Assembly (NCBI RefSeq): GCF_004912155.1
Contig: NZ_STGX01000012.1
Span: 121,511 to 185,510 of the forward strand
DNA length: 64,000 nucleotides
Direction: 5' to 3'
Source of the DNA: Glycomyces paridis
GTDB taxonomy: Bacteria > Actinomycetota > Actinomycetes > Mycobacteriales > Micromonosporaceae
Below the pieces are notes generated by a model, which saw nothing but the letters and a program-made list of their open reading frames with translations, did no database searches and was not told the DNA's origin. Position numbers and translations under genes: made by a program. How positions within the stretch are numbered: the stretch's first letter is position 1; every line of letters starts with the position of its first letter. Positions 7,816 to 18,249 of the stretch are shown here, piece after piece.

Positions 7816-8592
7816 TCACCGGCCGCTCGCGAGGCCCTCCTCGATGGAGGCCATGCGCGCCTCGGTGCGCATCTCCTCCTCGGAGGGCACCGTGACCACG
7901 GTGAAGATGAGGATGAGCAGGACGATCGCGGTGAGCGTCGCCATCGGGAAGATGAGGTCGATGGAGTGGGCGCCGTCCACCATGCCCTCGACCTCGCCGG
8001 CGACCTGGACGCCGAGCATCGCCGTGTAATGCATGAGGTTCACCGCGAGCGCCATCACGACGGCCGCGAGCCACATGGCGGCGGTGCGCTGCAGGCGCCA
8101 GGAGAGCCACAGGGCGACCGTGGCGGCGCCGACGGCGATGACGACGGAGGCCACGACGTAGCCGGTGCGGTAGGAGAAGTCGACGTCGGCGTTGATCGCG
8201 GCCATGCCCATGTAGTGCATGGCGGCGATGCCGAGGCCGGTGAGCAGCCCGGCGAGGGCGAGCTTGAGGCCCGAGTACCTGCCGAGGCCGACGATGAAGA
8301 GGCCGCAGGCGACCACGCCGACGGCGACGACGGCGCTGGCGGTGGTGCGCAGCGGGTCGTAGAGGAGGGTCGCGTCCTTGACGTCGAAGCCGAGCATGGC
8401 GACGAAGTGCATGACCCAGATGCCGGTGCCGCCGATGGCGAACGCGGCCAGGCACAGCCACAGGGCGCGGCGCGAGCGCTGCTCGTGTCGGCGGGCGTGC
8501 CGCGCGATGAGCAGGCCGAGGGCCGAGCCGGTCATGGAGACGAGGAACGCCGCGGGCAGCGTGATGAGACCGTGAGAGAAATGTTCGATCAT
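7816..8592 (-). CDS. MHYT-domain integral membrane sensor
   Basis: A 258-aa membrane protein with seven predicted helices and three MHYT-type motifs: WVMHFVAM, AAMHYMGM and NLMHYTAM. The family is proposed to bind copper and sense O2, CO or NO through Met/His pairs. Family members are often fused to GGDEF/EAL or kinase domains. This one ends after a short cytoplasmic tail (SEEEMRTEARMASIEEG) with no output domain. The start at 8592 (MIEHFSHG) begins right at the first helix; a longer in-frame extension to 8685 looks like non-coding sequence. Confidence 0.88.
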   Translation of the reverse strand: MIEHFSHGLITLPAAFLVSMTGSALGLLIARHARRHEQRSRRALWLCLAAFAIGGTGIWVMHFVAMLGFDVKDATLLYDPLRTTASAVVAVGVVACGLFIVGLGRYSGLKLALAGLLTGLGIAAMHYMGMAAINADVDFSYRTGYVVASVVIAVGAATVALWLSWRLQRTAAMWLAAVVMALAVNLMHYTAMLGVQVAGEVEGMVDGAHSIDLIFPMATLTAIVLLILIFTVVTVPSEEEMRTEARMASIEEGLASGR

Positions 8593-8914
8593 GGTGTTTT
8601 CCGGGGGATCGGGTGCGGGGACGACCGCCTGCGGGCGGGACGGTCGTTCGTAGCCTAACCGCGAAGACGCTCCGGCGCAGGTCACGGCGTTGTCCCGAAT
8701 TGTCGACTACCTGCTGCGATGGGGGTGCGTGCGGCGGTGGACCGCGCACCGTCGAGCCCGGCGAACCGCCACGAAACCACGCATTACCGGCCGGTACCCG
8801 AACGCAAAGCGGACCGAGCGGCGGCGAACTATGGCCGTTCGCACCGAACCGGACAATCATTGTGCGCACGGCGAGGGCCGCCGACCGATGGTCGGCGGCC
8901 CTGCTCGTGAGCTG
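8593..8914. other. Intergenic region upstream of the MHYT gene
   Basis: 322 bases between the MHYT gene start and the fumarase stop. It holds the fumarase terminator (8874-8902) and presumably the MHYT promoter. I see no convincing gene; the short open frames here lack codon bias and start signals. Confidence 0.6.
8874..8902 (-). terminator. Terminator of the fumarase gene
   Basis: GGGCCGCCGACC (8875-8886) and GGTCGGCGGCCC (8890-8901) form a perfect 12-bp stem with a GAT loop, 13 bases beyond the fumarase stop. Confidence 0.75.
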
Positions 8915-10576
<1,662 letters not shown>

Positions 10577-10583
10577 GCCTCCC

Positions 10584-10589
10584 AACTTA
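10584..10589 (-). promoter_or_regulatory. Leaderless -10 of the fumarase gene
   Basis: TAAGTT on the minus strand ends seven bases before the GTG at 10576. GGGAGGC between them is too close to the GTG to be a normal Shine-Dalgarno site. Confidence 0.5.
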
Positions 10590-10849
10590 GCGCGGCGGGC
10601 GCCAGGCGCCGAGGTGAGGCGATCCTCATGCGGGGCCGGTGTTCGAGGCGGTGTCGGCCCCCGCGCTGTCGTACCCGGGCGGTAGCGTCACATCCAGGCG
10701 GAGCGGCGAGGCCGCACCGCCCACTAGCAGGTACGATTGCGCGGTTGCCCGCTGCGGACCGGATCCCGGACCGGGGTGGGCACGCGCAAGTGATTCCTCC
10801 TGCTGCGGAGAGACCGCAGCCGATCGAGACCAAAGGAGGTGGAGCGATC

Positions 10850-11140
10850 TTGCGGCATTACGAACTCATGGTGATCCTCGAACCGAATCTCGAGGAGAGC
10901 CAGGTCAGCCCGACACTGGAGAAGTTCCTGAAGGGCGTCAAGGACGCCGGGGGAGCCGTCGACAAGATCGACGTCTGGGGCCGGCGCCGTCTCGCCTACG
11001 AGATCAACAAGAGCAACGAGGGCATCTACGCCATCGTCGACCTGCAGTCCGAGCCCGGTCCCGTCGCGGAGATGGACCGTCAGCTGCGGCTCAGCGAGTC
11101 GGTGCTGCGGGCCAAGGTGCTGCGACCGGAGCTTCGGTAA
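10850..11140 (+). CDS. rpsF: 30S ribosomal protein S6
   Basis: A 96-aa S6, bound to S18 on the 30S platform. The [14 protein letters not shown] start, the [16 protein letters not shown] strand and EGIYAIVDL are conserved. The start codon is a TTG at 10850, preceded by AAAGGAGGT with an 11-base spacer. No ATG exists in the right place; the ATG at 10868 would delete the first strand. First gene of the rpsF-ssb-rpsR-rplI cluster conserved in bacteria. Confidence 0.95.
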   Translation: MRHYELMVILEPNLEESQVSPTLEKFLKGVKDAGGAVDKIDVWGRRRLAYEINKSNEGIYAIVDLQSEPGPVAEMDRQLRLSESVLRAKVLRPELR

Positions 11141-11179
11141 CCCGACCTTTGCAACTGCGAGACCTGAGGAGAATAGGTC

Positions 11180-11686
11180 ATGGCAGGAGAAACAGTCATC
11201 ACGGTTATCGGCAACCTCGTCGACGACCCCGAACTGCGTTACACGCCGTCCGGTGCCGCCGTCGCGAAGTTCCGTATCGCATCGACCCCGCGCGCGTTCG
11301 ACAAGGAGTCGAACCAGTGGAAAGACGGTGAGGCCCTGTTCCTCACCTGCAGCGTCTGGCGCCAGTACGCCGAGAACGTGGCCGAGTCCCTGTCGCGCGG
11401 CACCCGCGTGATCGTCCAGGGCCGGCTCAAGCAGCGCAGCTACGAGACCCGCGAGGGCGAGAAGCGCACTGTGTACGAGCTCGACGTCGAGGAAGTCGGC
11501 CCCGCGCTGCGGTTCGCCACTGCGAAGCTCAATCGGTCGGGCGCTGGCTCCGGCGGTGGAGGCGGTCGTTCCTTCGGGGGCGGCGGCAACACCGGCGGTT
11601 CCGCACCCGACGACCCTTGGGCCTCCGCGGCCCCGGCCGGCGCGAGCGCCGGCAACTCGGGGTTCGACGAAGACCCGCCGTTCTAA
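11180..11686 (+). CDS. ssb: Single-stranded DNA-binding protein
   Basis: A 168-aa SSB that coats single-stranded DNA during replication and repair. The OB fold covers about residues 1-110 ([45 protein letters not shown]). A Gly/Ser-rich disordered tail follows and ends in the acidic partner-binding tip DEDPPF. The ATG has GAGGAG eight bases upstream. It lies between rpsF and rpsR, which is its conserved place and couples it to ribosomal protein expression. Confidence 0.97.
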   Translation: MAGETVITVIGNLVDDPELRYTPSGAAVAKFRIASTPRAFDKESNQWKDGEALFLTCSVWRQYAENVAESLSRGTRVIVQGRLKQRSYETREGEKRTVYELDVEEVGPALRFATAKLNRSGAGSGGGGGRSFGGGGNTGGSAPDDPWASAAPAGASAGNSGFDEDPPF

Positions 11687-11742
11687 CCGGCAGCCGCCGC
11701 GAGGCGGCCCGGAACGATCTCGATTAAGAGGCAAGACACCAC

Positions 11743-11988
11743 ATGGCCAACCCGAAATCGGCTCCCCTGCGGAAGCCGAAGAAGAAGCCGAACCCGCTTG
11801 AAAAAGAGGGTATCGAGTACGTCGACTACAAGGACACGGCGCTGCTGCGGAAGTTCATCTCCGACCGCGGCAAGATCCGTGCCCGCCGAGTGACCGGCGT
11901 GACCACCCAGCAGCAGCGCCAGATCGCCGCGGCCGTCAAGAACGCCCGCGAGATGGCCCTGCTCCCGTACACCAGCCAGACCCGCTAG
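11743..11988 (+). CDS. rpsR: 30S ribosomal protein S18
   Basis: An 81-aa S18, the S6 partner on the small subunit. It carries [20 protein letters not shown] and the basic [19 protein letters not shown] segment. No CxxC zinc motif is seen, so it is the zinc-independent form. A ribosome binding site (AAGAGGCAAG) precedes the ATG. Some actinobacteria keep a second zinc-binding S18; none is in this window. Confidence 0.96.
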   Translation: MANPKSAPLRKPKKKPNPLEKEGIEYVDYKDTALLRKFISDRGKIRARRVTGVTTQQQRQIAAAVKNAREMALLPYTSQTR

Positions 11989-12001
11989 GAAGGAGCACGA
12001 C

Positions 12002-12463
12002 ATGAAGATCATCCTGACTCATGAGGTGCCCAACCTCGGCTCGGCCGGTGACGTCGTCGAGGTCAAGCCCGGCTACGGGCGCAACTACCTGCTGCCGCAG
12101 GGCCTGGCGATCGCCTGGACCAAGGGCGGTCAGAAGGAAGTCGACTCGATCCAGCGCGCCCGCGCGGCCCGCCAGATCCACGACCTCGACCAGGCCCGCT
12201 CGATCGCGGACCAGCTGAAGAAGACGGACGCGCACATCGTCGCCCGCACCGGCGACGGCGACCGCCTCTTCGGCTCGATCACCGCGGCCGACGTCGTCAA
12301 GGCCGTCGACGAGGCCGGGGGTCCGAAGATCGACCGCCGCCGCGTCGAGCTCGCCTCGGCGATCAAGTCGATCGGCACCTACGACATCTCGGTGAAGCTG
12401 CACCCGGAGGTGACCGCGAAGTTCAAGCTTCAGGTGACCCCGGCCAAGCGCCGCAAGAAGTAG
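12002..12463 (+). CDS. rplI: 50S ribosomal protein L9
   Basis: A 153-aa L9. The N-terminal domain MKIILTHEVPNLG...VKPGYGRNYLLPQGLA is diagnostic. A long connecting helix and the C-terminal RNA-binding domain (LFGSITAADV, SIGTYDISVKLHPEV) follow. AAGGAGCACGAC precedes the ATG. Last gene of the block before a strong terminator. Confidence 0.97.
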   Translation: MKIILTHEVPNLGSAGDVVEVKPGYGRNYLLPQGLAIAWTKGGQKEVDSIQRARAARQIHDLDQARSIADQLKKTDAHIVARTGDGDRLFGSITAADVVKAVDEAGGPKIDRRRVELASAIKSIGTYDISVKLHPEVTAKFKLQVTPAKRRKK

Positions 12464-12479
12464 GTCGCGCAAGCGAACC

Positions 12480-12511
12480 GAGGGCCCGCGACCATCAGGT
12501 CGCGGGCCCTC
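12480..12511 (+). terminator. Terminator after rplI
   Basis: GAGGGCCCGCGACC (12480-12493) and its exact complement (12498-12511) form a 14-bp stem with an ATCA loop. There is no U-tract, which is common in actinobacterial terminators. Confidence 0.75.
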
Positions 12512-12716
12512 CTCGCGTCCGTCCACACCTTCGGGTGAACCCGCCGCGCCCGAACATTCCCTTTTGCAGGCTTTCGCCCGCCCCTGTTCGAACCCGCCGC
12601 GCGCCCGCCTCCTCCCGCCCGTATCCGCGCGGTCGCACCCGGGTGAGAGGTTGGTGTTTTTCATCGGTAGTGGTGAAGGTGGGTTCGGGCGGGTACTCGG
12701 GGCCGCCCGTACGGCT

Positions 12717-13106
12717 TCAGATCACCCAGCCGGCGGTGCGCAGCACCACCGTCACCAGGCCCGCGCCGAGGATCGCCGCCGCCGAACCGGCCACGCCCGC
12801 GCGCCACCCGGCCCGCGGCAGGCGCAGCAGCACCGCCACGAGCAGGCTCGCCGTCAGCGAGGAGAGGATCCACGCCCAGCCGCCCGCGGCCGCCTCCCCA
12901 ACGCGCGCCGCCGCGGAGCAGCCGGTCGCCGCGCACCTGGCGTCCACCGGCGGCTGCGAGAGCACCCAGGTCAGGTAGACGACGACGGGCACCGCGTACC
13001 AGGCGAGCGTCACCAGCAGCGTCGGGGTGAACGCGCGCTCGCCGGGGCGGTCGTCGCCCTCGGGGTCGAGCCGGGGCCTGCGCTCGGAGCGCTTGGGAGC
13101 ATTCAT
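12717..13106 (-). CDS. Small membrane protein of unknown function
   Basis: A 129-aa protein. A charged N-terminus (KRSERRPRLDPEGDD) is followed by three hydrophobic helices, near residues 33-52, 78-96 and 105-127. A loop between helices one and two holds two cysteines (DARCAATGCS). ATG at 13106 has GGAGA nine bases upstream; the longer reading to 13145 has no support. I do not recognise the family. It faces away from the DnaA-box array. Confidence 0.65.
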   Translation of the reverse strand: MNAPKRSERRPRLDPEGDDRPGERAFTPTLLVTLAWYAVPVVVYLTWVLSQPPVDARCAATGCSAAARVGEAAAGGWAWILSSLTASLLVAVLLRLPRAGWRAGVAGSAAAILGAGLVTVVLRTAGWVI

Positions 13107-13244
13107 GAGCCGCGCTCTCCTCTGATGCCGTGCCGGGGTCCGCACTTTACTCTAGTGCCAAGTTGGCACGAACGAATCTCCGTCCACAGGCGGTGGACGA
13201 CGTCCCCACAGGTGACGGGGTGGATTCGAGGCCGCTTCACCTTC

Positions 13245-13320
13245 TTGTCCACAGGTTGTCCACAGGCCCGGGGCCGGTTATCCACAGGTTGTCCACAGGG
13301 TTATCCACAGGTTGTCCACA
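13245..13320 (+). promoter_or_regulatory. Array of six head-to-tail DnaA boxes upstream of dnaB
   Basis: Four TTGTCCACA boxes start at 13245, 13256, 13289 and 13312, and two TTATCCACA boxes start at 13278 and 13301. All point the same way. Start-to-start spacings are 11, 22, 11, 12 and 11 bases, so all boxes lie on one face of the helix. A weaker box (CCGTCCACA) is at 13180. TTGTCCACA is the preferred high-GC actinobacterial DnaA site. The array ends 110 bases before the dnaB start. It may regulate dnaB, titrate DnaA or support initiation; no dnaA or dnaN is in the window. Confidence 0.88.
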
Positions 13321-13430
13321 GGCCCGTTTGCAACCGTGCCCGGCGCGACATAGCGTCGTTGACGCCGCTCTTCTGTCATAAGCAGGCGGTACATTCTCCA
13401 TGAACACACGGTGACCGAGGGGGTGACGGC

Positions 13431-14882
13431 ATGACCGACGTGTCGACGGAAGGCGTCTTCTCGCGAGGCGCGAACGGCGCCAACGGTTCCTACTTCGACA
13501 CCCCCCCGGAGGACCCGTTCGCCGGCGGCGAGGGCCGCTCCGGCGGCGGCGCCCGCACCTACGAGCGCACCCCGCCCCAGGACGTCCAGGCCGAGATGTC
13601 CGTCCTCGGCGGCATGCTCATGAGCAAGGACGCGATCGCCGACGTCGTCGAGGTCCTCGGCGCCGGAGACTTCTACCAGCCCAAGCACGGCATGGTCTTC
13701 GACGCGATCATCGACAAGTTCGGCAACGGCGAGCCCGCCGACGCCGTCACCATCGCCGCGGCCCTCGCCGACGCGGGCGACCTCGCCAAGATCGGCGGCG
13801 GCCCCTACCTCCACGACCTCCTCAACGCCGTCCCCACGGCCGCGAACGCCGGGTACTACGCGAAGATCGTCAAGGAGAAGGCGATCCTGCGCCGCCTCAT
13901 CGAGGCCGGGACCAAGGTCGTCCAGTACGGCTACGGCGGCGGCCAGGGCGGGCGCGACATCGACGACCTCGTCGACCTCGCCCAGCAGGCCGTCTACGAG
14001 GTCACCGACAACCGCCAGACCGAGGACTTCGCGGTCCTCTCCGACCTCCTCCAGCCCGCCATGGACGAGATCGAGGCGATCGGCGCCAGCCAGGGCCTCA
14101 TGACCGGCATCCCCACCGGCTTCGCCGACCTCGACCGGCTCCTCTCGGGTCTCCAGGCCGGCCAGCTCATCATCGTCGCCGGACGCCCCGGCGCGGGCAA
14201 GTCGACGGCCGCGATGGACTTCATGCGCCACGCCTCGCTCCACCACCGCCACGCCGCGGCCCTGTTCTCGCTCGAAATGAGCAAGCTCGAGATCGTCATG
14301 CGCCTCTTGAGCGCCGAGACTCGGGTGCCGATGCACGTCCTGCGCTCGGGCGACCTCTCCGACGACGACTGGACGCGCCTGGCCAAGCGCATGGGCGACA
14401 TCTCCGAGGCGCCGCTGTTCGTCGACGACACCGCCTCGATGACCATGATGGAGATCCGGGCGAAGGCCCGGCGCCTCAAGCAGCGCCACGACCTCAAGCT
14501 CATCGTGGTCGACTACCTCCAGCTCATGACCTCGCCGAAGAAGACCGAGTCGCGCCAGCAGGAGGTCTCGGAGATCTCCCGTGGTCTCAAGCTCCTCGCC
14601 AAGGAGGTGCAGTGCCCGGTCATCGCGGTCGCGCAGCTCAACCGCGGACCCGAGCAGCGCACCGACAAGCGCCCGCAGCTGTCCGACCTCCGCGAGTCCG
14701 GCTCGCTGGAGCAGGACGCCGACGTCGTGATCCTGCTGCACCGCGAGGACTACTACGACAAGGAGTCCCCGCGCGCGGGCGAGGCCGACTTCATCGTCGC
14801 CAAGCACCGCAACGGCGCGACGGACACCATCACCGTCGCCGCCCAGCTCCACCTCTCGCGCTTCGTGGACATGGCCGTCTGA
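13431..14882 (+). CDS. dnaB: Replicative DNA helicase DnaB
   Basis: A 483-aa hexameric 5'-3' helicase that unwinds the replication fork. A disordered Gly-rich N-terminus (about residues 1-48) precedes the N-terminal collar domain (PQDVQAEMSVLGGMLMSKDAI). The RecA-like ATPase has Walker A GRPGAGKST (about 251-259), the H1a motif FSLEMSK and Walker B LIVVDYLQLM. The arginine finger region KHRNGATDTI is also present. No intein is present, although dnaB is a common intein site in actinobacteria. ATG at 13431 follows a GAGGGGGTGACGGC stretch. Confidence 0.96.
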   Translation: MTDVSTEGVFSRGANGANGSYFDTPPEDPFAGGEGRSGGGARTYERTPPQDVQAEMSVLGGMLMSKDAIADVVEVLGAGDFYQPKHGMVFDAIIDKFGNGEPADAVTIAAALADAGDLAKIGGGPYLHDLLNAVPTAANAGYYAKIVKEKAILRRLIEAGTKVVQYGYGGGQGGRDIDDLVDLAQQAVYEVTDNRQTEDFAVLSDLLQPAMDEIEAIGASQGLMTGIPTGFADLDRLLSGLQAGQLIIVAGRPGAGKSTAAMDFMRHASLHHRHAAALFSLEMSKLEIVMRLLSAETRVPMHVLRSGDLSDDDWTRLAKRMGDISEAPLFVDDTASMTMMEIRAKARRLKQRHDLKLIVVDYLQLMTSPKKTESRQQEVSEISRGLKLLAKEVQCPVIAVAQLNRGPEQRTDKRPQLSDLRESGSLEQDADVVILLHREDYYDKESPRAGEADFIVAKHRNGATDTITVAAQLHLSRFVDMAV

Positions 14883-14893
14883 CCTTCGGTCCG

Positions 14894-15148
14894 CTAGTCG
14901 CCGAAGAGGATCTGGAGGAGGGTCCGCCGTTCGCGGACCTCGCGGGTGGGCTCGTTCGCGAAGGCCGGCATCGGCCCGGCGGGCGCGTTGTCCTGGATGC
15001 CGTTGACCCACTTCTCCGTGTCGATGAGGTGCTCCAGCTCCCCGCGGTCCAGGAGGACGGCGCGGCAGGCCGAGCACTGGTCGACGACGATCCCGTTGCG
15101 CTCGTACTGGCGCATGACGGCAGCGCACTTGGGGCACGTGAGTTGCAT
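14894..15148 (-). CDS. zf-TFIIB-type zinc-ribbon protein
   Basis: An 84-aa protein beginning MQLTCPKCAAVM and containing DQCSACRAVLLDRGELE. This gives a CxxC...CxxC zinc knuckle followed by the conserved WxDRGELE-like helix of the zf-TFIIB (PF13453) family. The function is unknown; family members are small cytoplasmic proteins. TACGGT (15161-15156) seven bases before the ATG indicates leaderless expression. It is convergent with dnaB. Confidence 0.85.
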   Translation of the reverse strand: MQLTCPKCAAVMRQYERNGIVVDQCSACRAVLLDRGELEHLIDTEKWVNGIQDNAPAGPMPAFANEPTREVRERRTLLQILFGD

Positions 15149-15317
15149 GCCCGTCACCGTACACTCGACCGGCGCCCCTTGCGGTTCCGGTTGCGAGGCC
15201 CCCTCACCGCGGACTCGCGGGCGCGGGCCAGAGTCACCCCGGGCGGGAACGGCTTCGGGACCCTCAAAGCGGCCTGGCGGGCGCGGCACCGCAGCGGCCC
15301 TTGGTCCCGGTTTCGCC

Positions 15318-16640
15318 TCAGCGCCACCATTCGACGGCGAGCGAGGGGCCGGGGCCGGTCTCGTCCTCCAGTTCGTCCACGGCCTCGCCGGCGACCGGCC
15401 CGGCGAACAGGGCGCTCGTCGCGGTGCCCGCGACCGCGTCGCGCAGCGGAAGCCACCAGCCGAGCAGCACGACCGGGTACAGCAGGTACCCGAAGCGGGT
15501 CGAGGGCATGAGCAGGAACGCGGCCGACAGGCCCGCGGCGCACCACAGGGCCGCCGACGCCTCCGTCACCGGCGGGCGCCGCCACAGCAGCACCGCGATC
15601 GCGATCGCCGCCGCGCCGAGCAGGACCGGGGCGAGGACGCCCCCGCCGGGGACGTACTCGGCGACCAGGTGCCCCGGCAGCGGCGACTGCGCCGGGGACT
15701 CGACCACGCCGTGGCCGAGGCCGAAGGCGATCACGTTGTCGAAGAAGCCGCGCGCGTCGATCGCGAGGACCGGCAGCATCGTCACCGCCACCGGCAGCGC
15801 GAACCCGGCGGCGTAGCGCCTCAGGCCGCTTCTCCTCCACAGCAGGAACGCGAGGACCACGGCCACCGGCCACGCGAACAGCTTGAGCGACGCCGCCGCG
15901 CCGATCGCGAGGCCCGCCGCCAGCGGCCGCTCGCGGTGGGCGAAGGCCAGGGCGAGCACCATGAGGGCCACGACGGGCATGTCGTCGCCGCCGGTCGCGA
16001 ACGTCAAGGCGCACACCGGGAAGACGAACGTCGCCTGGAAGGCGCGCAGCAGCGGGCCCTTCCCGGCGCTGTGCGCGTCCGAGCCGCGCAGGAGCCGCGC
16101 GTCCGAGCCGCGCAGGAGCCGCGCGGCCGCGACCGCGCAGGCCGCGGCGGCGAGGAGGAAGTACAGGCGGGCGTCGGTCCACCAGTGCTGGCCGAACAGC
16201 GCGGCGGGCACGCCGAAGAGGGCCATGCCCGGCTGGTACGGGTTGTAGCCGAGGAGCGGCTCGGGCAGGGCCGCGATCGCGTCGGCGTGCAGGTAGGGGC
16301 TCGCGGTCTCCAGGAGCCGCTCGCCGGAGGCCTCGACGACGAGCACCTCCTCCTGGGCTCGGTCGGTGGCGCCGCCGGCGCGCTCGATCGCCATGGCGAC
16401 CAACGGGATCGCAGTGACGGCAACGGCGGCCCCGGCGGTCACGAGCGCGCGCAGGCGCCACTGCGAGCCCGGCTGGGTGAGGAGGACGGCGACGCACACG
16501 GCCGCCGGGAGGTACCCGCCGAAGGCGACGGCGCCCCACTGCGCGTGCGGGTCGAGGGTGGTCCACAGTGCGGTGGCGCCCGCGAAGAGCGCCGCCGCGC
16601 CGTAGAAGACGAGGTCGATGACGAGCGGACGGTTGGACAC
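15318..16640 (-). CDS. GT-C-fold (DUF2029/GT87-like) membrane glycosyltransferase
   Basis: A 440-aa membrane protein with about ten hydrophobic segments. A large loop after the first helices contains HADAIAALPEPLLGYNPYQPG, as in polyprenol-phosphate-sugar dependent GT-C enzymes. Such enzymes add mannose or arabinose outside the membrane. The GTG at 16640 has TACGCT six bases upstream (leaderless); the longer frame to 16736 is unlikely. An in-frame 24-bp tandem duplication gives two copies of ARLLRGSD in a cytoplasmic loop. The acceptor cannot be inferred. Confidence 0.75.
   Translation of the reverse strand: MSNRPLVIDLVFYGAAALFAGATALWTTLDPHAQWGAVAFGGYLPAAVCVAVLLTQPGSQWRLRALVTAGAAVAVTAIPLVAMAIERAGGATDRAQEEVLVVEASGERLLETASPYLHADAIAALPEPLLGYNPYQPGMALFGVPAALFGQHWWTDARLYFLLAAAACAVAAARLLRGSDARLLRGSDAHSAGKGPLLRAFQATFVFPVCALTFATGGDDMPVVALMVLALAFAHRERPLAAGLAIGAAASLKLFAWPVAVVLAFLLWRRSGLRRYAAGFALPVAVTMLPVLAIDARGFFDNVIAFGLGHGVVESPAQSPLPGHLVAEYVPGGGVLAPVLLGAAAIAIAVLLWRRPPVTEASAALWCAAGLSAAFLLMPSTRFGYLLYPVVLLGWWLPLRDAVAGTATSALFAGPVAGEAVDELEDETGPGPSLAVEWWR
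16073..16120. repeat. In-frame 24-bp tandem duplication
   Basis: Two exact 24-base units (16073-16096 and 16097-16120) inside the membrane glycosyltransferase gene. They encode a repeated eight-residue loop, so the duplication keeps the reading frame. Confidence 0.8.
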
Positions 16641-16889
16641 CGGAACAGCGTACGGCGGCACGTCTCGCACCGCCTGAGGGCGGGAACGGGTGCCGCGGGA
16701 GCCGGTTCGCCGGGCCCCTTGCATCGAGGGTGACACGGGGGTCCGACAGGAACGGCGGCCTTACGGTTCGGTGAGGCGGGCGGGTCGAAGGTCGGTGGCG
16801 CGATCGAGCGAAACCGCCGAACGGGATCGTTGCGGGGGCGGCGGGGCGGCACGGTCGGCAGCGCCTGAAGGCGGAAGGCACCGCCTCGG

Positions 16890-17291
16890 TCAGCGCACGG
16901 GGATGCGGGCCCAGACTTCCTGGCTGCCGTCGCCGAGGGTACGGGCGCCCCAGTCGGTCGAGAGCTTGGAGACGATGAACATGCCGCGGCCGTGGGCGGA
17001 GTCGAGGTTGACGGCGCACACGTGCGGGTGGGTCCGCGAGCCGCCGTCGAGCACGCGGACCTCGACGTCGCCTGGGCCAAGCGTGTACGCGACGCACAGG
17101 TCGCCGCCCGGCAGCGGGCGGGCGTGGCGGACGGCGTTGGAGACGAGCTCGGTCGCGCACACGAGGAGGTCGTCGCGCGCTTCGTCGGGGAGGTCGGGGA
17201 GGGCGTCGCGGAGCCATCGGCGCACTTGGCCGGGCGCCCCCGACTGGTGGGGGACGCGCAGCCGCTCTGGTGCCGGTATCGCAGCGGGCAT
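16890..17291 (-). CDS. RsbW-like ATP-binding regulatory protein (HATPase_c_2)
   Basis: A 133-aa GHKL-fold protein of the anti-sigma-factor kinase type. The N box is LLVCATELVSNAVRHA and the G1 box is VRVLDGGS, with RGMFIVSKLSTDWG as G2. Streptomyces genomes hold dozens of such orphans; some phosphorylate anti-anti-sigma factors and others pair with small DUF397/XRE proteins. No partner lies next to it. A GCAAC...GTTGC dyad occurs around 17334-17349, upstream of the start. Confidence 0.85.
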   Translation of the reverse strand: MPAAIPAPERLRVPHQSGAPGQVRRWLRDALPDLPDEARDDLLVCATELVSNAVRHARPLPGGDLCVAYTLGPGDVEVRVLDGGSRTHPHVCAVNLDSAHGRGMFIVSKLSTDWGARTLGDGSQEVWARIPVR

Positions 17292-17407
17292 GGCGGTCCC
17301 CTTCCTTCCCTCGGTGCCGGGCGGAGGCTATACAGCAACCTACCTGTTGCCGCGCCATGACGCCAGCATTACGGGCGGACCCCGAGTCCGTCTTGCGGCA
17401 CGCCGCT

Positions 17408-18139
17408 TCAGCCCGCGAGGGTCCCGCGGATCGCGGCGGGGCGGTCGGTGAAGACGAGGTCGACGCCCAGCGCGGCCATGCGCCGCGCCGTCTCGGCGTC
17501 GTTGACGGTCCACGTGTACACCTGGTAGCCGGCCTCGTGGCTGCGTTCGACGAAATCGGGAGTCGACTCGACGTAGTCGACGCGGGAGCTGAGGATCTGG
17601 ACGCCCTCGGGCGGGCGGCGGAACGGGTACTCGAAGATCCACACCAGCGGCGTGTCGGCGTCGAGCCCCCGCCAGGTCTTCAGGGCCGCGCGTGAGAAGG
17701 ACATCACGGTCACGTCGAGGCCGGGCCAGCGCCGGAGGGTCTCCCACAGGCGCAGTTCGAGGCGCGGCCCGAACTTGGAGGGGTGCTTGGCCTCGATGAG
17801 GAGCTTGACGTCCTTGCCGGAGTCGGTGACGAGGCCGAACAGGTCTTCGAGGGTCGGGATGCGCTCGGCCTCGGGGTTGCCGGCGCAGTCGGGGTGGCGG
17901 TAGGCGAAGTTGAGTTCGCGCAGTTCGGCGAGGGTGAGGTCGGAGACGGCGCCTTTGGCGCCCGCGGTGCGTTTGACGGTGCGGTCGTGGTGGAGGACGA
18001 GGTGCCCGTCTGCGGTGAGCCGCAGGTCGAACTCGAACGCGTCGGCGCCTTCGACGATGGCCTGCCGGAAGGCGGCGAGGGAGTGCTCCGGGAGGAACTC
18101 GTTCGCGCCGCGGTGGGCGGCTATCAGCGGTAGCGGCAC
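17408..18139 (-). CDS. Glycerophosphodiester phosphodiesterase
   Basis: A 243-aa GDPD barrel that hydrolyses glycerophosphodiesters to glycerol 3-phosphate and an alcohol. The start IAAHRGANEFLPEHSL carries the catalytic His and metal-binding Glu. EFDLRLTADGHLVLHHD supplies the second His and Asp ligands. LIEAKHPS and VYTWTVND are typical. There is no signal peptide, so it is cytoplasmic. The GTG at 18139 has TATCGT six bases upstream (leaderless). Confidence 0.93.
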   Translation of the reverse strand: MPLPLIAAHRGANEFLPEHSLAAFRQAIVEGADAFEFDLRLTADGHLVLHHDRTVKRTAGAKGAVSDLTLAELRELNFAYRHPDCAGNPEAERIPTLEDLFGLVTDSGKDVKLLIEAKHPSKFGPRLELRLWETLRRWPGLDVTVMSFSRAALKTWRGLDADTPLVWIFEYPFRRPPEGVQILSSRVDYVESTPDFVERSHEAGYQVYTWTVNDAETARRMAALGVDLVFTDRPAAIRGTLAG

Positions 18140-18249
18140 TCCTTGACGATAGTCGGAGCGGGCGGCCGGGGCGGCGGGGGCGCTCCCTGCCGCTGGGACG
18201 GGTGCGGTTCGGGTGGCGGCGGGCGAGGGGCCGGAGGGAGGATGGGGGC

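Noticed and set aside
13245..13320. Calling the DnaA-box array the chromosomal oriC
   Set aside because: No dnaA or dnaN flanks it and no AT-rich unwinding region is evident; reported as a DnaA-box array instead.
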